Part shown: positions 1 through 11,823 of the stretch, piece by piece
How positions within the stretch are numbered: the stretch's first letter is position 1
How the letters are laid out: every line of letters starts with the position of its first letter
Program-made: the position numbers and the translations under genes
Assembly (NCBI RefSeq): GCF_024345855.1
Contig: NZ_JAGQBX010000023.1
Coordinates: 1 to 39,117, forward strand
Direction of reading: 5' to 3'
Length of the DNA: 39,117 bases
Source of the DNA: Synechococcus sp. GreenBA-s
GTDB taxonomy: Bacteria > Cyanobacteriota > Cyanobacteriia > PCC-6307 > Cyanobiaceae
The notes under the pieces: model-generated
Seen by the model: only the letters and a program-made list of their open reading frames with translations
Database searches by the model: none
What the model was told of the DNA's origin: nothing

Positions 1-65
1 ATCAACTGTTCGGCGGTCTTGAGCTTGCGGATGATTTGCTCCGCCGTGTGCCTGGTGCGTTTCAT
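1..65 (-). CDS. IS3-family transposase OrfA, N-terminal fragment (cut by window edge)
   Basis: The complement of positions 65-1 starts with ATG and reads MKRTRHTAEQIIRKL and onward for 21 residues before the window ends. This is the typical N-terminus of the small helix-turn-helix OrfA protein of IS3-family elements (IS3/IS911 type), which binds the terminal inverted repeats and cooperates with the DDE transposase OrfB. Only the first helix can be seen, so completeness of the element cannot be judged. The upstream end of the element should lie within the next 100 bases; the stretch near 107-138 (ggaccgattgccggggtcc, followed by acgtca ending in CA) is a possible terminus, but this is a guess. 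Confidence 0.72.
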   Translation of the reverse strand, partial: MKRTRHTAEQIIRKLKTAEQL

Positions 66-401
66 GGTCGAGTCCCCGGCCCAGTCTGGCCAGATGAGGA
101 CTCTCATTCACCCTGGACCGATTGCCGGGGTCCACGTCAACGGTGCTCCCTGAAAAGATCCAGCACCTTGCCGAGCACCTGGAGTTCATCAATCAGTTCG
201 CGCCTGATGAGGCCCTGGAGGCTTCCCTTCAGGTGCTCGGGTGCTTCCTGGTGCTCTCCGTGCTGATCTGGGCAAGCAAAAGCGAACCCAGACCCGTCAG
301 ACCACTGCTGGCATACCCGCCACACAACAGGGACACCGTGCTGGTCCACGTCGCTGGACTGGCGGTTGGTGTGGTTCTGATGCTGGTGTGAGTGGGGGCA
401 C

Positions 402-587
402 TCAGGCAGGAGTGGGACCTGCAGCCCTCAGGGCATCCCGACTCGTCCAGTGAGGGCACTGCCTGGTGAGGGCAGGGTCCTGAAGCACCACGGCACCCCA
501 GACCCTGCAGAACCCGCAGGACTGCTGGGACCCCGAGTAGTTGGCGCAGTTGCCGCACTTGCTGGACCAGGACCCAAACACAGGCAC
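402..587 (-). CDS. possible small cysteine-rich protein
   Basis: This is a 61-residue frame starting at GTG (587). It contains two CxxC pairs (CGNC and CGFC) separated by nine residues and a later CPHW, which looks like a small zinc-ribbon-type protein. The frame stays open and protein-like for about 18 codons upstream of the GTG (..KLEEILKR..) but has no start codon there, so the true start may be lost or a frameshift may lie upstream. I do not recognise a family. It sits close to the IS3 fragment, in a region of lower GC than the core genes. It may be a decayed or accessory gene, or chance. Confidence 0.28.
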   Translation of the reverse strand: MPVFGSWSSKCGNCANYSGSQQSCGFCRVWGAVVLQDPALTRQCPHWTSRDALRAAGPTPA

Positions 588-837
588 TCTCTTAAGGATT
601 TCTTCAAGTTTCGCAGATGGGGTCTGGGTCTGGAGGGCGCCTCAACCACTCTTCACTGGAGGTGGGGAAGTAAGCGATGACGCCAGGGGTGGTGCCTCTC
701 CAGCGGCAGTCGCACGATGGGCCGACTACACGACCTGATCGGGATCCGGCCCTCCGGCAACCCCCTCGGGCGTCCAGCGTCCAGAGGCAAGGCGGATGCC
801 CCCGGGGCGGCTCGAGCCCTCCGGGGACGTTTCTTGG

Positions 838-869
838 GACGGGTCCCCGTGGGGCCCGTCGTTTGTTGT
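838..869 (+). terminator. GC-rich hairpin followed by a T-rich stretch
   Basis: GACGGG at 838-843 pairs with CCCGTC at 855-860 around an inner C-run/G-run, and gtttgttgt follows. It resembles a weak intrinsic terminator on the plus strand. In the minus direction, where it would follow the gene at 1151-903, there is no U-run. No plus-strand gene upstream is secure, so the role is uncertain. Confidence 0.28.
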
Positions 870-902
870 GGCTGAAACCGAGCCTGGCCTGAAACCGGCG
901 GT

Positions 903-1151
903 TCAGGCGATCGAGGGTGTCTCGGGATGCTTGGTGACCCACACCGCCTGGGCCGTTCCGAGCAGTGAGGTCTGCACCTGGGCCATGAACTGCTGCAGGC
1001 GCCGCTGCTGCTCGGCCTGGGAGGGCAGCATGTCGGAGAAGGTGGCCGCGTGGCAGAGGTCCACCAGCAGGGCCACTTCGTCGGAGCTCAGGCAGAGCAG
1101 ATGCTCGTCGTCGTGGTGCGTGACTTTCACAGGGAGTGCCGACCAACGCAA
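903..1151 (-). CDS. small conserved-looking hypothetical protein
   Basis: This 82-residue protein starts at TTG (1151) and begins MRWSALPVKVTHHDDEH. It is soluble and acidic in the middle, with no signal peptide or membrane segment, and has a helical stretch (LPSQAEQQRRLQQFMAQVQ). I do not recognise a named domain. Codon choice and amino-acid balance look like a true picocyanobacterial gene and unlike the antisense frames over the same bases. No strong Shine-Dalgarno sequence is seen, so the start is uncertain. It stands alone on the minus strand, about 150 bases downstream of the putative 27-residue membrane peptide. Confidence 0.55.
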   Translation of the reverse strand: MRWSALPVKVTHHDDEHLLCLSSDEVALLVDLCHAATFSDMLPSQAEQQRRLQQFMAQVQTSLLGTAQAVWVTKHPETPSIA

Positions 1152-1299
1152 ATCGACGTTACGGCGGCTACCGCGCCCCTGGGCGAAGGCAAGGGTGGCT
1201 TCACAGGCGGCAAAGTCGGGCTCCGGCGGTAGGGGCGGGTCTGTGGGCGCGTGCAGAGCCGGCCCTGGCCCGAGCGCGGACGCCCGCGGGGGGATGGCC

Positions 1300-1383
1300 T
1301 CAGCTGAAGCCGCGCAGCAGCAGTTCCACCAGGGCCAGGCCGGCCAGGCCTGTGAGGGCCAGCAGGGATGTCAATTGGGGCAT
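1300..1383 (-). CDS. possible 27-residue single-pass membrane peptide
   Basis: ATG at 1383 opens a 27-residue frame, MPQLTSLLALTGLAGL.., that is almost entirely one hydrophobic helix followed by LLLRGFS and TGA. Size and shape resemble the one-helix subunits of cyanobacterial thylakoid complexes, but the sequence does not match PetG, PetN, PetM, PsbM or PsaM as I know them, so no function is claimed. Two near-identical copies of TTAAGGATTCC / TTAGGATTC lie 25-50 bases upstream and could be promoter elements. GGAG lies too close to the ATG to be a good ribosome site. Confidence 0.3.
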   Translation of the reverse strand: MPQLTSLLALTGLAGLALVELLLRGFS

Positions 1384-1553
1384 GGCTCCGCTCGCCCGTC
1401 TGCCCGAATCCTAAGGGAATCCTTAAGGACCGACCAGGGCGGCCGTGGGGTCTGGAACGAAGCGATACCGAGCTTCATGGAGGGGGCGTCACATCGCGTT
1501 ACGGCGCTCTGGGTGCCCAGGCGGTGCCCCGCGGGGCGGCCACTCCGCAGGCG

Positions 1554-2360
1554 TCAGGCGTCCCGCCGCTCCAGTCCCTCCAGCAGCTGTCGGTTCACCA
1601 GCAGCTGCGACTGGCTGTAGTAGTCGCTGGCGGCCTTGATCAGAAGGACAATGACCTGGCGGATGATCAGGTTGGCCCCGGCCGCCGCGTGGATCAGGGG
1701 GCCCTCGCCCTTGCCCTGCTCCCTGAGCCCCTTGAGCAGCCGGACCTTCAGTCCCCGGGCCAGGCTGACCTGGCCCGGGGGCGTGCCCAGCTGCGCCGGC
1801 AGCTGGGCCGCCTCCCAGTCCTCGCTTCCCTCTGCCTCCACGTCGGGCCTCGCCAGGCCGCGGAGCTGGCGGCGCCCCGTGCCGTCCAGGACCTGGATCC
1901 GGCGGAAGTGGTGATCCTGGCTGGCGGGCCCCGGTGCCGCGAAGCCGTAACCGGAGGCCAGCAGCAGGATCAGGGGCAGATCGATCGCCAGGTCGGGCGT
2001 TCGCGCCGCCAGCACCCCGGCGCCGACGATGCCGCGCAGCAGGAACTGGTGCAGATCGTCGAGATCGCGGGCGGTCGTGCCGATGCCATCGGGGCCACCG
2101 GCTGGATCGCTGGCGAAGTGGGCGGTCGCGGCTTCGGTGCGATAGCGCCCCTGCCAGACCTCGCGATCCCGCGACGCGGGGATCTGCCGGCGCACGTCCT
2201 CGGCGATGGTCCGCGTCTGCTCAGGGCTCGGAGCCGCCAGGAGCGTGCTGACCAGCTTCGGCAGCAGCCGATCGGCAATCCCCTCAAGCGTCAGTGGCGC
2301 CATGGGGTGCGTTGCAGCCAGCATCAGGCCCCACGCTAGTCGTGGACTATCCATGTTCAT
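1554..2360 (-). CDS. hypothetical protein with a hydrophobic central segment
   Basis: The likely start is ATG at 2360 (MNMDSPRLAWGLMLAATH); a second ATG lies at 2354. The open frame runs further upstream, but that part would overlap the divergent gene at 2502 and has poor composition. The 268-residue product has a Leu/Ala-rich N-terminal part, an Asp/Arg-rich middle, a hydrophobic stretch with IDLPLILLLASGYGF around residues 125-140, and a helical C-terminus (LLVNRQLLEGLERRDA). The DLP..YG arrangement faintly recalls EcsC-type proteins, but this is too weak to name it. It is divergent from the membrane-anchored hypothetical gene at 2502, with 141 bases between them for promoters. Confidence 0.62.
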   Translation of the reverse strand: MNMDSPRLAWGLMLAATHPMAPLTLEGIADRLLPKLVSTLLAAPSPEQTRTIAEDVRRQIPASRDREVWQGRYRTEAATAHFASDPAGGPDGIGTTARDLDDLHQFLLRGIVGAGVLAARTPDLAIDLPLILLLASGYGFAAPGPASQDHHFRRIQVLDGTGRRQLRGLARPDVEAEGSEDWEAAQLPAQLGTPPGQVSLARGLKVRLLKGLREQGKGEGPLIHAAAGANLIIRQVIVLLIKAASDYYSQSQLLVNRQLLEGLERRDA

Positions 2361-2501
2361 CGACCCTGGCCCAGGGCATCCGGTCGGGAGGGCCGCCCCA
2401 CCGGGCTCGGTCGGCTGGTCAGCGCAATCCTCGCTGGGCGCTGCGGCCGCCGATCGCTGCGGACCCGTCAGGATGGCATCGGCAGCTGCAGGTATGTCGC
2501 C

Positions 2502-2996
2502 ATGGTTCAGGCCGCCCCAGCCGGCACGGCCGCCGGTCCCGCATCCCAGCCCAGGCCGCGCCTCTGGCTCGGGCCGCTGGTGGCGGGGCTCTGTTTCGGC
2601 CTGGGCTATGGCCTCACCCAGCGGCTGGTGGATCTGAACGTGGCCGATCTGGTGCGCTTCGGCCAAAGCTTCGACGTGCAGCCCGTCCCCGGCACCAGCC
2701 TCGAGAGCCTGCGGCTGCGCTTCGGGGCCGAGGCCCAGCAGATCCGCGGCATCCTCGACCTCGATCAGCTGGAGCGGCAGCAGGGTGCTGCCGAGGCCGA
2801 TGCGCCCAAGGACCCCGACCCGTTGGAGCCCACCGCGCCGGAGCCCAGCTCCGCGTCCGATCCGTCCCCCGCGCCGGCGGCGGTCGAGCGGGCCCCGGAG
2901 CCGGTGGTCCTGCCCACCCCCGCCGAATCACCCGCGCAAACGCCCGCTCCACCCCCCGCCCCGCAACCGGAGCCGGCTCCCGCCGGCCGGCCCTGA
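2502..2996 (+). CDS. membrane-anchored hypothetical protein with Pro/Ala-rich tail
   Basis: This 164-residue protein starts at ATG 2502. Residues about 22-40 (LWLGPLVAGLCFGLGYGLT) form one membrane segment, followed by a short conserved-looking domain (RLVDLNVADLVRFGQSFDV and SLESLRLRFG, about residues 40-90) and then a long Pro/Ala/Glu-rich tail to the end. The tail is low complexity and probably unstructured. No catalytic motif is visible and I do not recognise a named family. The gene is the first of three in the same direction, ending 35 bases before the next small gene and the ABC1-type kinase, so it may be part of the same transcript. Localisation to the thylakoid or plasma membrane is inferred from the hydrophobic segment. 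Confidence 0.72.
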   Translation: MVQAAPAGTAAGPASQPRPRLWLGPLVAGLCFGLGYGLTQRLVDLNVADLVRFGQSFDVQPVPGTSLESLRLRFGAEAQQIRGILDLDQLERQQGAAEADAPKDPDPLEPTAPEPSSASDPSPAPAAVERAPEPVVLPTPAESPAQTPAPPPAPQPEPAPAGRP

Positions 2997-3030
2997 TCTG
3001 CCACAGTCTGGGGGCACCCTCCGGCCTGCC

Positions 3031-3396
3031 ATGAGCGCGCCCCAGACGCTGATTCAGGCAGCCGTCAACCGCCTGGCCGCCCGGCTGGGCTCCGGTCTCG
3101 CCGATGCCGCCGCCGGCCTGGCGGTGATCGCCCAGGACGCCCCCGAACGCCTCCTTCAGGAATGGCAGCTTTTTATGGAGGAGGTGGAGCAGGAGGCCGA
3201 GCGGCTGGAGCATCCCGCCGCCACCACCACCGCTGATGCCGCGGCCAGCTGGGCGGCCTCGGGCCCGGAGGGCCCGGGCGGGGCCCATGCTGCCGATCCC
3301 CACGGCGCCGCTGCCGGCGTCAGCCCCCAGGACCAGATCGACCAGCTGCGGGCCCTGGTGGCTCAGCTCTCCCGCCGCCTCGAGGACCGGGCCTGA
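3031..3396 (+). CDS. small hypothetical helical protein upstream of the ABC1 kinase
   Basis: ATG at 3031 (MSAPQTLIQAAVNRLAARLG) gives 121 residues. The first 70 residues look helical (DAPERLLQEWQLFMEEVEQE), an Ala/Gly-rich linker follows, and the last 25 (DQIDQLRALVAQLSRRLED) form a coiled-coil-like helix. There is no signal peptide, membrane segment or catalytic motif. The stop codon TGA shares its final A with the ATG of the kinase gene (TGATG at 3394-3398), so the two are probably translationally coupled. Function is unknown; physical or functional association with the kinase is inferred from the coupling only. The same bases carry long frames in other phases, which are composition artefacts. 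Confidence 0.75.
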   Translation: MSAPQTLIQAAVNRLAARLGSGLADAAAGLAVIAQDAPERLLQEWQLFMEEVEQEAERLEHPAATTTADAAASWAASGPEGPGGAHAADPHGAAAGVSPQDQIDQLRALVAQLSRRLEDRA

Positions 3397-5168
3397 TGGC
3401 GCACCGGCGCAACGGCCTGCCTCAGGGTCCGCAGGGCGGCCCGGCCGGTGGCTGGCTGCAGGAGCTGGTCCTGGGGCTGCGGGGCCTGGGGCGCTCCCTG
3501 CGCATCTGGCGCTCGGTGCTCCAGCTGCTGCTGGGTCTGTGGTGGGACAGTGCCGACTGGACCTACCCCGGTGGCGTCACTCCCGAGCGGCGCGAACGGC
3601 GTCAGCGGCGCCGGGCCCGCTGGCTCACCGCCGAACTGCTGGGCCTCGGCTCGGCCTTCATCAAGCTCGGCCAGCTGCTCTCGGCCCGCCCTGACGTGCT
3701 GCCGGCCGGCTGGGTGGAGGAACTGGCCCACCTGCAGGACCGGGTGCCCGCCTTCTCCTTCGCCGTGGCCCAGCAGCTGCTGGAGCAGGAGCTCGGCGAG
3801 CGGGTGGCCGAGATCATCGACATCGAGGAGGAGCCCCTCGGGGCCGCCAGCCTGGCCCAGGTCCATCGCGCCTCCCTGCGCAGCGGCCGCCAGGTGGTGT
3901 TCAAGATCCAGCGGCCCGGTCTGGAGCGGATCTTCCGGCTCGATCTGGAGGTGATGCAGCAGGTGGCGGCGGTGCTGCAGCGCCATCCCCGCTGGGGTGT
4001 CGGTCGCGACTGGGTGGCGATTGCCCAGGAATGCCGCCGGGTGCTGCTGCGCGAGCTGGATTTCCGCCTGGAGGCCGAGCACGCCGCCCGCTTCCGCCAG
4101 CAGTTCCTCGACAATGCCGGTATCCGCATCCCGGCGGTGGTGTGGGAGCTCAGTAGCCGTCGCGTGCTCTGCCTCGACTACCTGCCCGGCATCAAGATCA
4201 CCGACCGCCCGGCCTTGGTGGCGGCCGGCATCGACCCGGCGGCGGTGGCGGAGAAGGGCGCCGCCAGCTATCTGCAGCAGCTGGTGCGCTTCGGCTTCTT
4301 CCACGCCGATCCCCACCCCGGCAACCTGGCGGTGGCGGCCGATGGCGCCCTCATCTACTACGACTTCGGGATGATGGGGCAGATCTCCCAGCGGCTGCGC
4401 AGCCGTCTGGGCCGGATGGTGACGGCCGCCGCCGCCCGCGATGCCGGCGCCCTGGTGACGGAACTCCAGGCCGCCGGCGTGATCGCCACCGGCATCGACC
4501 TGGGGCCGGTGCGGCGGCTGGTGCGGGTGATGCTCACCGACGCCCTCACCCCGCCCTTCTCGGCCAACGTGATCCAGAAGCTCTCCGGCGATCTCTACGA
4601 CCTCGTCTACGGCCAGCCGTTCCGCCTGCCCAGCGAGCTGATCTTCGTAATGCGGGCCCTCTCCACCTTCGAGGGGGTCGGCCGCACCCTCGATCCCGGC
4701 TTTAGCCTGGTCGCCATTGCCCGCCCCTACCTGCTGCCCCTCATGACCTCCAGCGGCGGCACCAGCGACCTGTTCAACCAGTTGGGCCGCCAGGCCGCCG
4801 AAGTGGGCAGCCGTGCCCTGGGCATTCCCCGGCGGCTGGAGGAGAGCCTGGCCCGGATCGAGCAGGGTGATCTGCAGGTCCAGATCCGCGCGGGAGAAAC
4901 CGATCGGCTGCTGCGGCGCCTGGCCCTGAGCCAGCAGAGTTCCGGCCAGTCGGTGCTGCTCGGGGCCCTGGCGGTGGCCGCTGCCCTGCTGGCGGCCAGC
5001 ACCAGACCCACCCTCACCGCCATTCCGCTGGTGCTCGGTCTGCCGGTTGGCCTCAACTGGCTGAAGTTGCAGACCCGCCTGAGCCGTGATGGCCGGCTGG
5101 ATCGCCTGCCGGGTGCCGGGGTCAGCCCAGCACCATCACCCCAACCGCCACCAGAAGCAGCAGGCTGA
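3396..5168 (+). CDS. ABC1/UbiB/AarF-family atypical kinase
   Basis: The 590-residue product has the full set of ABC1-family signatures: the KxGQ motif FIKLGQLLSARPD (about 88-100), the Ala-rich nucleotide loop LGAASLAQVH (148-157), the lysine of VVFKIQRPG (K170), the catalytic segment FFHADPHPGN (301-310, D305) and the metal-binding DFG (323-325). A C-terminal hydrophobic stretch (about 530-570) suggests one or two membrane helices. Members of this family support ubiquinone, plastoquinone or tocopherol metabolism in bacteria and plastids, apparently as membrane-bound ATPases/kinases. Which cyanobacterial paralogue this is cannot be decided here. The start overlaps the stop of the preceding small gene by one base, and the 3' end overlaps a convergent minus-strand small gene by 47 bases. 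Confidence 0.93.
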   Translation: MAHRRNGLPQGPQGGPAGGWLQELVLGLRGLGRSLRIWRSVLQLLLGLWWDSADWTYPGGVTPERRERRQRRRARWLTAELLGLGSAFIKLGQLLSARPDVLPAGWVEELAHLQDRVPAFSFAVAQQLLEQELGERVAEIIDIEEEPLGAASLAQVHRASLRSGRQVVFKIQRPGLERIFRLDLEVMQQVAAVLQRHPRWGVGRDWVAIAQECRRVLLRELDFRLEAEHAARFRQQFLDNAGIRIPAVVWELSSRRVLCLDYLPGIKITDRPALVAAGIDPAAVAEKGAASYLQQLVRFGFFHADPHPGNLAVAADGALIYYDFGMMGQISQRLRSRLGRMVTAAAARDAGALVTELQAAGVIATGIDLGPVRRLVRVMLTDALTPPFSANVIQKLSGDLYDLVYGQPFRLPSELIFVMRALSTFEGVGRTLDPGFSLVAIARPYLLPLMTSSGGTSDLFNQLGRQAAEVGSRALGIPRRLEESLARIEQGDLQVQIRAGETDRLLRRLALSQQSSGQSVLLGALAVAAALLAASTRPTLTAIPLVLGLPVGLNWLKLQTRLSRDGRLDRLPGAGVSPAPSPQPPPEAAG

Positions 5169-5286
5169 CAAAGGCCAGGATCGGACACATCCGGATCAGG
5201 CCGAGAATCCCGATGGAGTCGGGCAGCCCCATGGACCGCTTGAAGCGGCTCATGGTCTGCTGGATCGCGGCAAGCCACTTGGTCAT
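5122..5286 (-). CDS. 54-residue single-pass membrane protein coupled to the diguanylate cyclase
   Basis: The ATG at 5286-5284 overlaps the TGA of the upstream GGDEF gene (ATGA), a classic coupling arrangement. The product starts MTKWLAAIQQTMSRFKRSMG, with a basic amphipathic N-terminus, and ends in one strong transmembrane helix (ILAFVSLLLLVAVGVMVLG), so it is likely an N-in membrane protein. I do not recognise a family. The reading frame crosses into the 3' end of the convergent kinase gene by 47 bases. Its tight linkage to a membrane diguanylate cyclase suggests a partner or regulator of that enzyme, which is inference only. Confidence 0.55.
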   Translation of the reverse strand: MTKWLAAIQQTMSRFKRSMGLPDSIGILGLIRMCPILAFVSLLLLVAVGVMVLG

Positions 5287-6737
5287 GGGAGCTGGGTGGT
5301 GGAGGGATCAGGAGAGAGGCGCGGACTGGAGCCTGGTGCGCCGCTCTTGACCCGGTACATCGCCTGGTCGGCCTGGGCCCAGGCCTGATCGAGGCTGGCG
5401 TTCGCCTCGCTGAGGCTCGAGCCGATCGAGGCTTCGATCCCGGCCCGCTTGAGGGTGCGTCCCAGCCGTTCCACCAGGTCCTCCAGGCCCTGGGCGGTGG
5501 GATTGAACACCAGCAGGGCGAATTCATCGCCGCCCACCCGGGCCAGCAGATCGCTGCTGCGCAGCTGGGAGGCCAGCTGGGAGGCGGCACTCTGCAGCAC
5601 CTGGTCGCCGATCAGGTGTCCCTGCTGGTCGTTGATCTGCTTGAAGCCATTCAGGTCCACCACCACCAGGCCATACGGGCGGTCGTGGCGCTGGCGGCGG
5701 CTCTGCTCAAGGGCCAGGGCCTCGTCCCAGGCCCGGCGATTGGCGATGCGGGTGAGGCTGTCGGTGCGGCTTTCCCCCAGCAGGGCCTGATTCAGACGGC
5801 GCAGGCGCACTTCCGAGCTGCGGCTGATCAGCACCACGGCGGTGGTGGCCAGCAGACCCATCACGAAGACCAGGGCCGCAGCACGGCGTGAGATCCGATC
5901 GAGCGCGGCGTGGTTGATGCTGAACTCGCTGCTCACCAGCTGATTGGCGAAGGGCACGATCCGCAGGCCCAGCAGCTTGTGGTCCTCCTCGTCCAGGTCC
6001 GGCCGGTCCTGATGCAGGCTGCTCGGGTTGGTCAGCACGCTGGCGGGGCTCAGCTTCACGGCTGTCGTTATCTGGACGCCCCCGGACGGAAACAGCTCCT
6101 CCAGGTTCTGATCGTGACCGCTGATCTCCAGGCTGCTGCTGCTCAGGTCCACCAGGGCGAAGGCGGTCTTCTCCTGCCCCCGGATCGTCAGCGGGCCATA
6201 GAGAAAGGCCAGCCAGTTGCTGGGGCGGCCTGGGATGGGGTAGACACGCACCGCTGAGGGATTCAGCCCGTAGCCGAGCTGGTTGCAGCGATGCTGGTGG
6301 AGGTCGGCGCTGAGTTCGCGCGTGGCGCGGCGGAGCTGGGTCTGGACAGCGCGCCTCTCCCCGTCGTCGGGGTTCTGCACCGGCAGGCCCTTGAGGATCG
6401 CGAGGGTCTGGTCCGCCGTGAGACTGGTGGAGTGGAAATCCTCGAGGGCCCAGCGGCCCGGTGTCACCACACCGATGATGGCGTTGGGGTCGGGGTCCGT
6501 GCGTTCCCCCTCCGGTTCACCGTGGAGGACATCACTGCGGGTCACGGACAGGGCCGTGAGCGTGCGGGCGATGGCCGTGCACTTGGCGGAGGCCAGATGG
6601 CTCACCACCGAGGCCCCCACGGATTCGAGCGGTTCGTGCAGGATCCGGTAGGTGTAGAGGCTGGCGGCTGTGGTCATCGAAAGGCCGATGGCCGCCAGGA
6701 TCAGGCACAGGCGGGAGCAGCCACTGGCCTGGCTCAT
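5283..6737 (-). CDS. membrane GGDEF diguanylate cyclase
   Basis: The protein (484 residues from the chosen start) makes the second messenger cyclic di-GMP from two GTP. It has an N-terminal membrane helix (about 5-27), a periplasmic-facing region of roughly 260 residues with no named sensor domain that I can see, a second helix (about 286-305) and a C-terminal GGDEF domain. The active-site RVGGDEF is intact at about 402-406. RSSD lies exactly five residues before it, so the product-inhibition I-site is present. No EAL domain follows. The frame extends 14 codons upstream to 6779, but ATG 6737 is preceded by GAGGGA at good spacing and starts immediately before the signal-anchor, so it is preferred. 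It follows enolase on the same strand by about 160 bases and overlaps a small membrane protein gene by ATGA. Confidence 0.9.
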   Translation of the reverse strand: MSQASGCSRLCLILAAIGLSMTTAASLYTYRILHEPLESVGASVVSHLASAKCTAIARTLTALSVTRSDVLHGEPEGERTDPDPNAIIGVVTPGRWALEDFHSTSLTADQTLAILKGLPVQNPDDGERRAVQTQLRRATRELSADLHQHRCNQLGYGLNPSAVRVYPIPGRPSNWLAFLYGPLTIRGQEKTAFALVDLSSSSLEISGHDQNLEELFPSGGVQITTAVKLSPASVLTNPSSLHQDRPDLDEEDHKLLGLRIVPFANQLVSSEFSINHAALDRISRRAAALVFVMGLLATTAVVLISRSSEVRLRRLNQALLGESRTDSLTRIANRRAWDEALALEQSRRQRHDRPYGLVVVDLNGFKQINDQQGHLIGDQVLQSAASQLASQLRSSDLLARVGGDEFALLVFNPTAQGLEDLVERLGRTLKRAGIEASIGSSLSEANASLDQAWAQADQAMYRVKSGAPGSSPRLSPDPSTTQLP

Positions 6738-6740
6738 TCT

Positions 6741-6752
6741 TCCCTCAAGGGA
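6741..6752 (-). promoter_or_regulatory. palindrome covering the ribosome binding site of the GGDEF gene
   Basis: TCCCTTGAGGGA (minus strand) is a perfect 12-base palindrome. Its right half is the GAGGGA Shine-Dalgarno sequence that lies just before ATG 6737. In the mRNA the two halves could pair, although a two-base loop is too tight for all pairs to form. It could equally be a protein-binding operator or chance. Confidence 0.25.
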
Positions 6753-6900
6753 GAGATCCCGATCGGGGAGCCGGGTCATCGCAGATCGGGAGCGTCCCAG
6801 CCGGCAGGACCCCCGGTTGCCCCATCGGCCCTCCCACCGGAACCAGGCCTCGCGAGGACGGCCAGCAGTTGTGGCAGACGTTGGCGGTGCACGTCAGGCC

Positions 6901-8226
<1,326 letters not shown>

Positions 8227-8366
8227 CTATGGGTCGCCCCTGCCCGGCCTTTGGTGATCGTTGGCACGTAATTCGCCTTCAGGCCTGATCCCTCCGGCCC
8301 GTGCTGGTTCAGACGCTGGCGTCACTGGCCACAATGGAAGGCTGCGCCGCCCGGCTGACCTCCTCC

Positions 8367-8757
8367 ATGCGTCTGCTCCACACCATGCTGCGGGTCGGGG
8401 ACCTGGAGCGCTCGCTGGCCTTCTATACGGAGGTGCTGGGCATGCGGCTGCTGCGCCGCAAGGACTACCCCGGCGGCCGCTACACCCTGGCCTTCGTGGG
8501 CTATGGCGAGGAGAGTGATCACACGGTGCTGGAGCTCACCCACAACTGGGACACCAGCCACTACGAGATCGGCAGCGGCTACGGCCACATCGCCCTCGGC
8601 GTCGACGACATCGTGACCACCTGTGAGGCCATCCGCGCCAAGGGCGGCCGGGTGGTGCGCGAGCCCGGTCCGAAGCAACACGGCACCACGGTGATCGCCT
8701 TCGCGGAGGATCCCGACGGCTACAAGGTGGAACTGATCGAACTCGCCTCGAGGTCCC

Positions 8758-8768
<11 letters not shown>
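8367..8768 (+). CDS. gloA: lactoylglutathione lyase (glyoxalase I)
   Basis: ATG at 8367 gives 133 residues, a normal length for bacterial glyoxalase I. The enzyme isomerises the hemithioacetal of methylglyoxal and glutathione to S-lactoylglutathione, detoxifying a glycolytic by-product. The four metal ligands of the E. coli enzyme are at identical positions: H5 (MRLLHTM), E56 (VLELTHNW), H74 ([10 protein letters not shown]) and E122 (YKVELIE), which together with the short length points to the Ni-type enzyme. The frame continues upstream to 8301, but the family begins at MRLLHTML. Its last 11 bases overlap the proposed start of clpB2, so the two may be co-transcribed. Placement opposite eno fits central carbon metabolism, though that may be accidental. 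Confidence 0.95.
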
Positions 8769-11667
<2,899 letters not shown>

Positions 11668-11823
11668 GCGGCTGGGGCTGCCCGATTCCCCAGTCGAACC
11701 AGCCCCGGAACAACGTCCGGTAGGGTGACTGTTTGCCGGTCCGCGCCGCCCCAGCGCTGCGCGATCGCCTGGGGGGCCCCGCTCCCCCAGCCCGACCGAC
11801 ACCCCAGCCCCCCGGACCCGACG

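Larger units (their letters stand above)
66..902. other. gene-poor region beside the IS3 fragment
   Basis: No confident gene is visible here. Several short open frames lie on both strands. The most protein-like are a plus-strand frame at 122-391 with a hydrophobic C-terminus, its mirror at 349-137 on the minus strand, and a cysteine-rich minus-strand frame at 587-402 listed separately. Another minus-strand frame ends at 604 with a plausible tail (residues ..GVIAYFPTSSEEW..) but has no usable start nearby. Together with the adjacent transposase tip this looks like accessory or decaying sequence; that is inference. Confidence 0.5.

Noticed and set aside
122-391. Plus-strand frame with hydrophobic C-terminus, and the mirrored minus-strand frame 349-137
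   Set aside because: Both frames look moderately protein-like with similar third-position GC, so neither can be chosen from sequence alone; no family resemblance and no clear ribosome site.
604-760. Minus-strand frame ending ..GVIAYFPTSSEEW.. at 604
   Set aside because: The tail is protein-like, but no start codon exists near the plausible part, and the rest of the frame runs antisense through GC-rich spacer and the gene at 903-1151.
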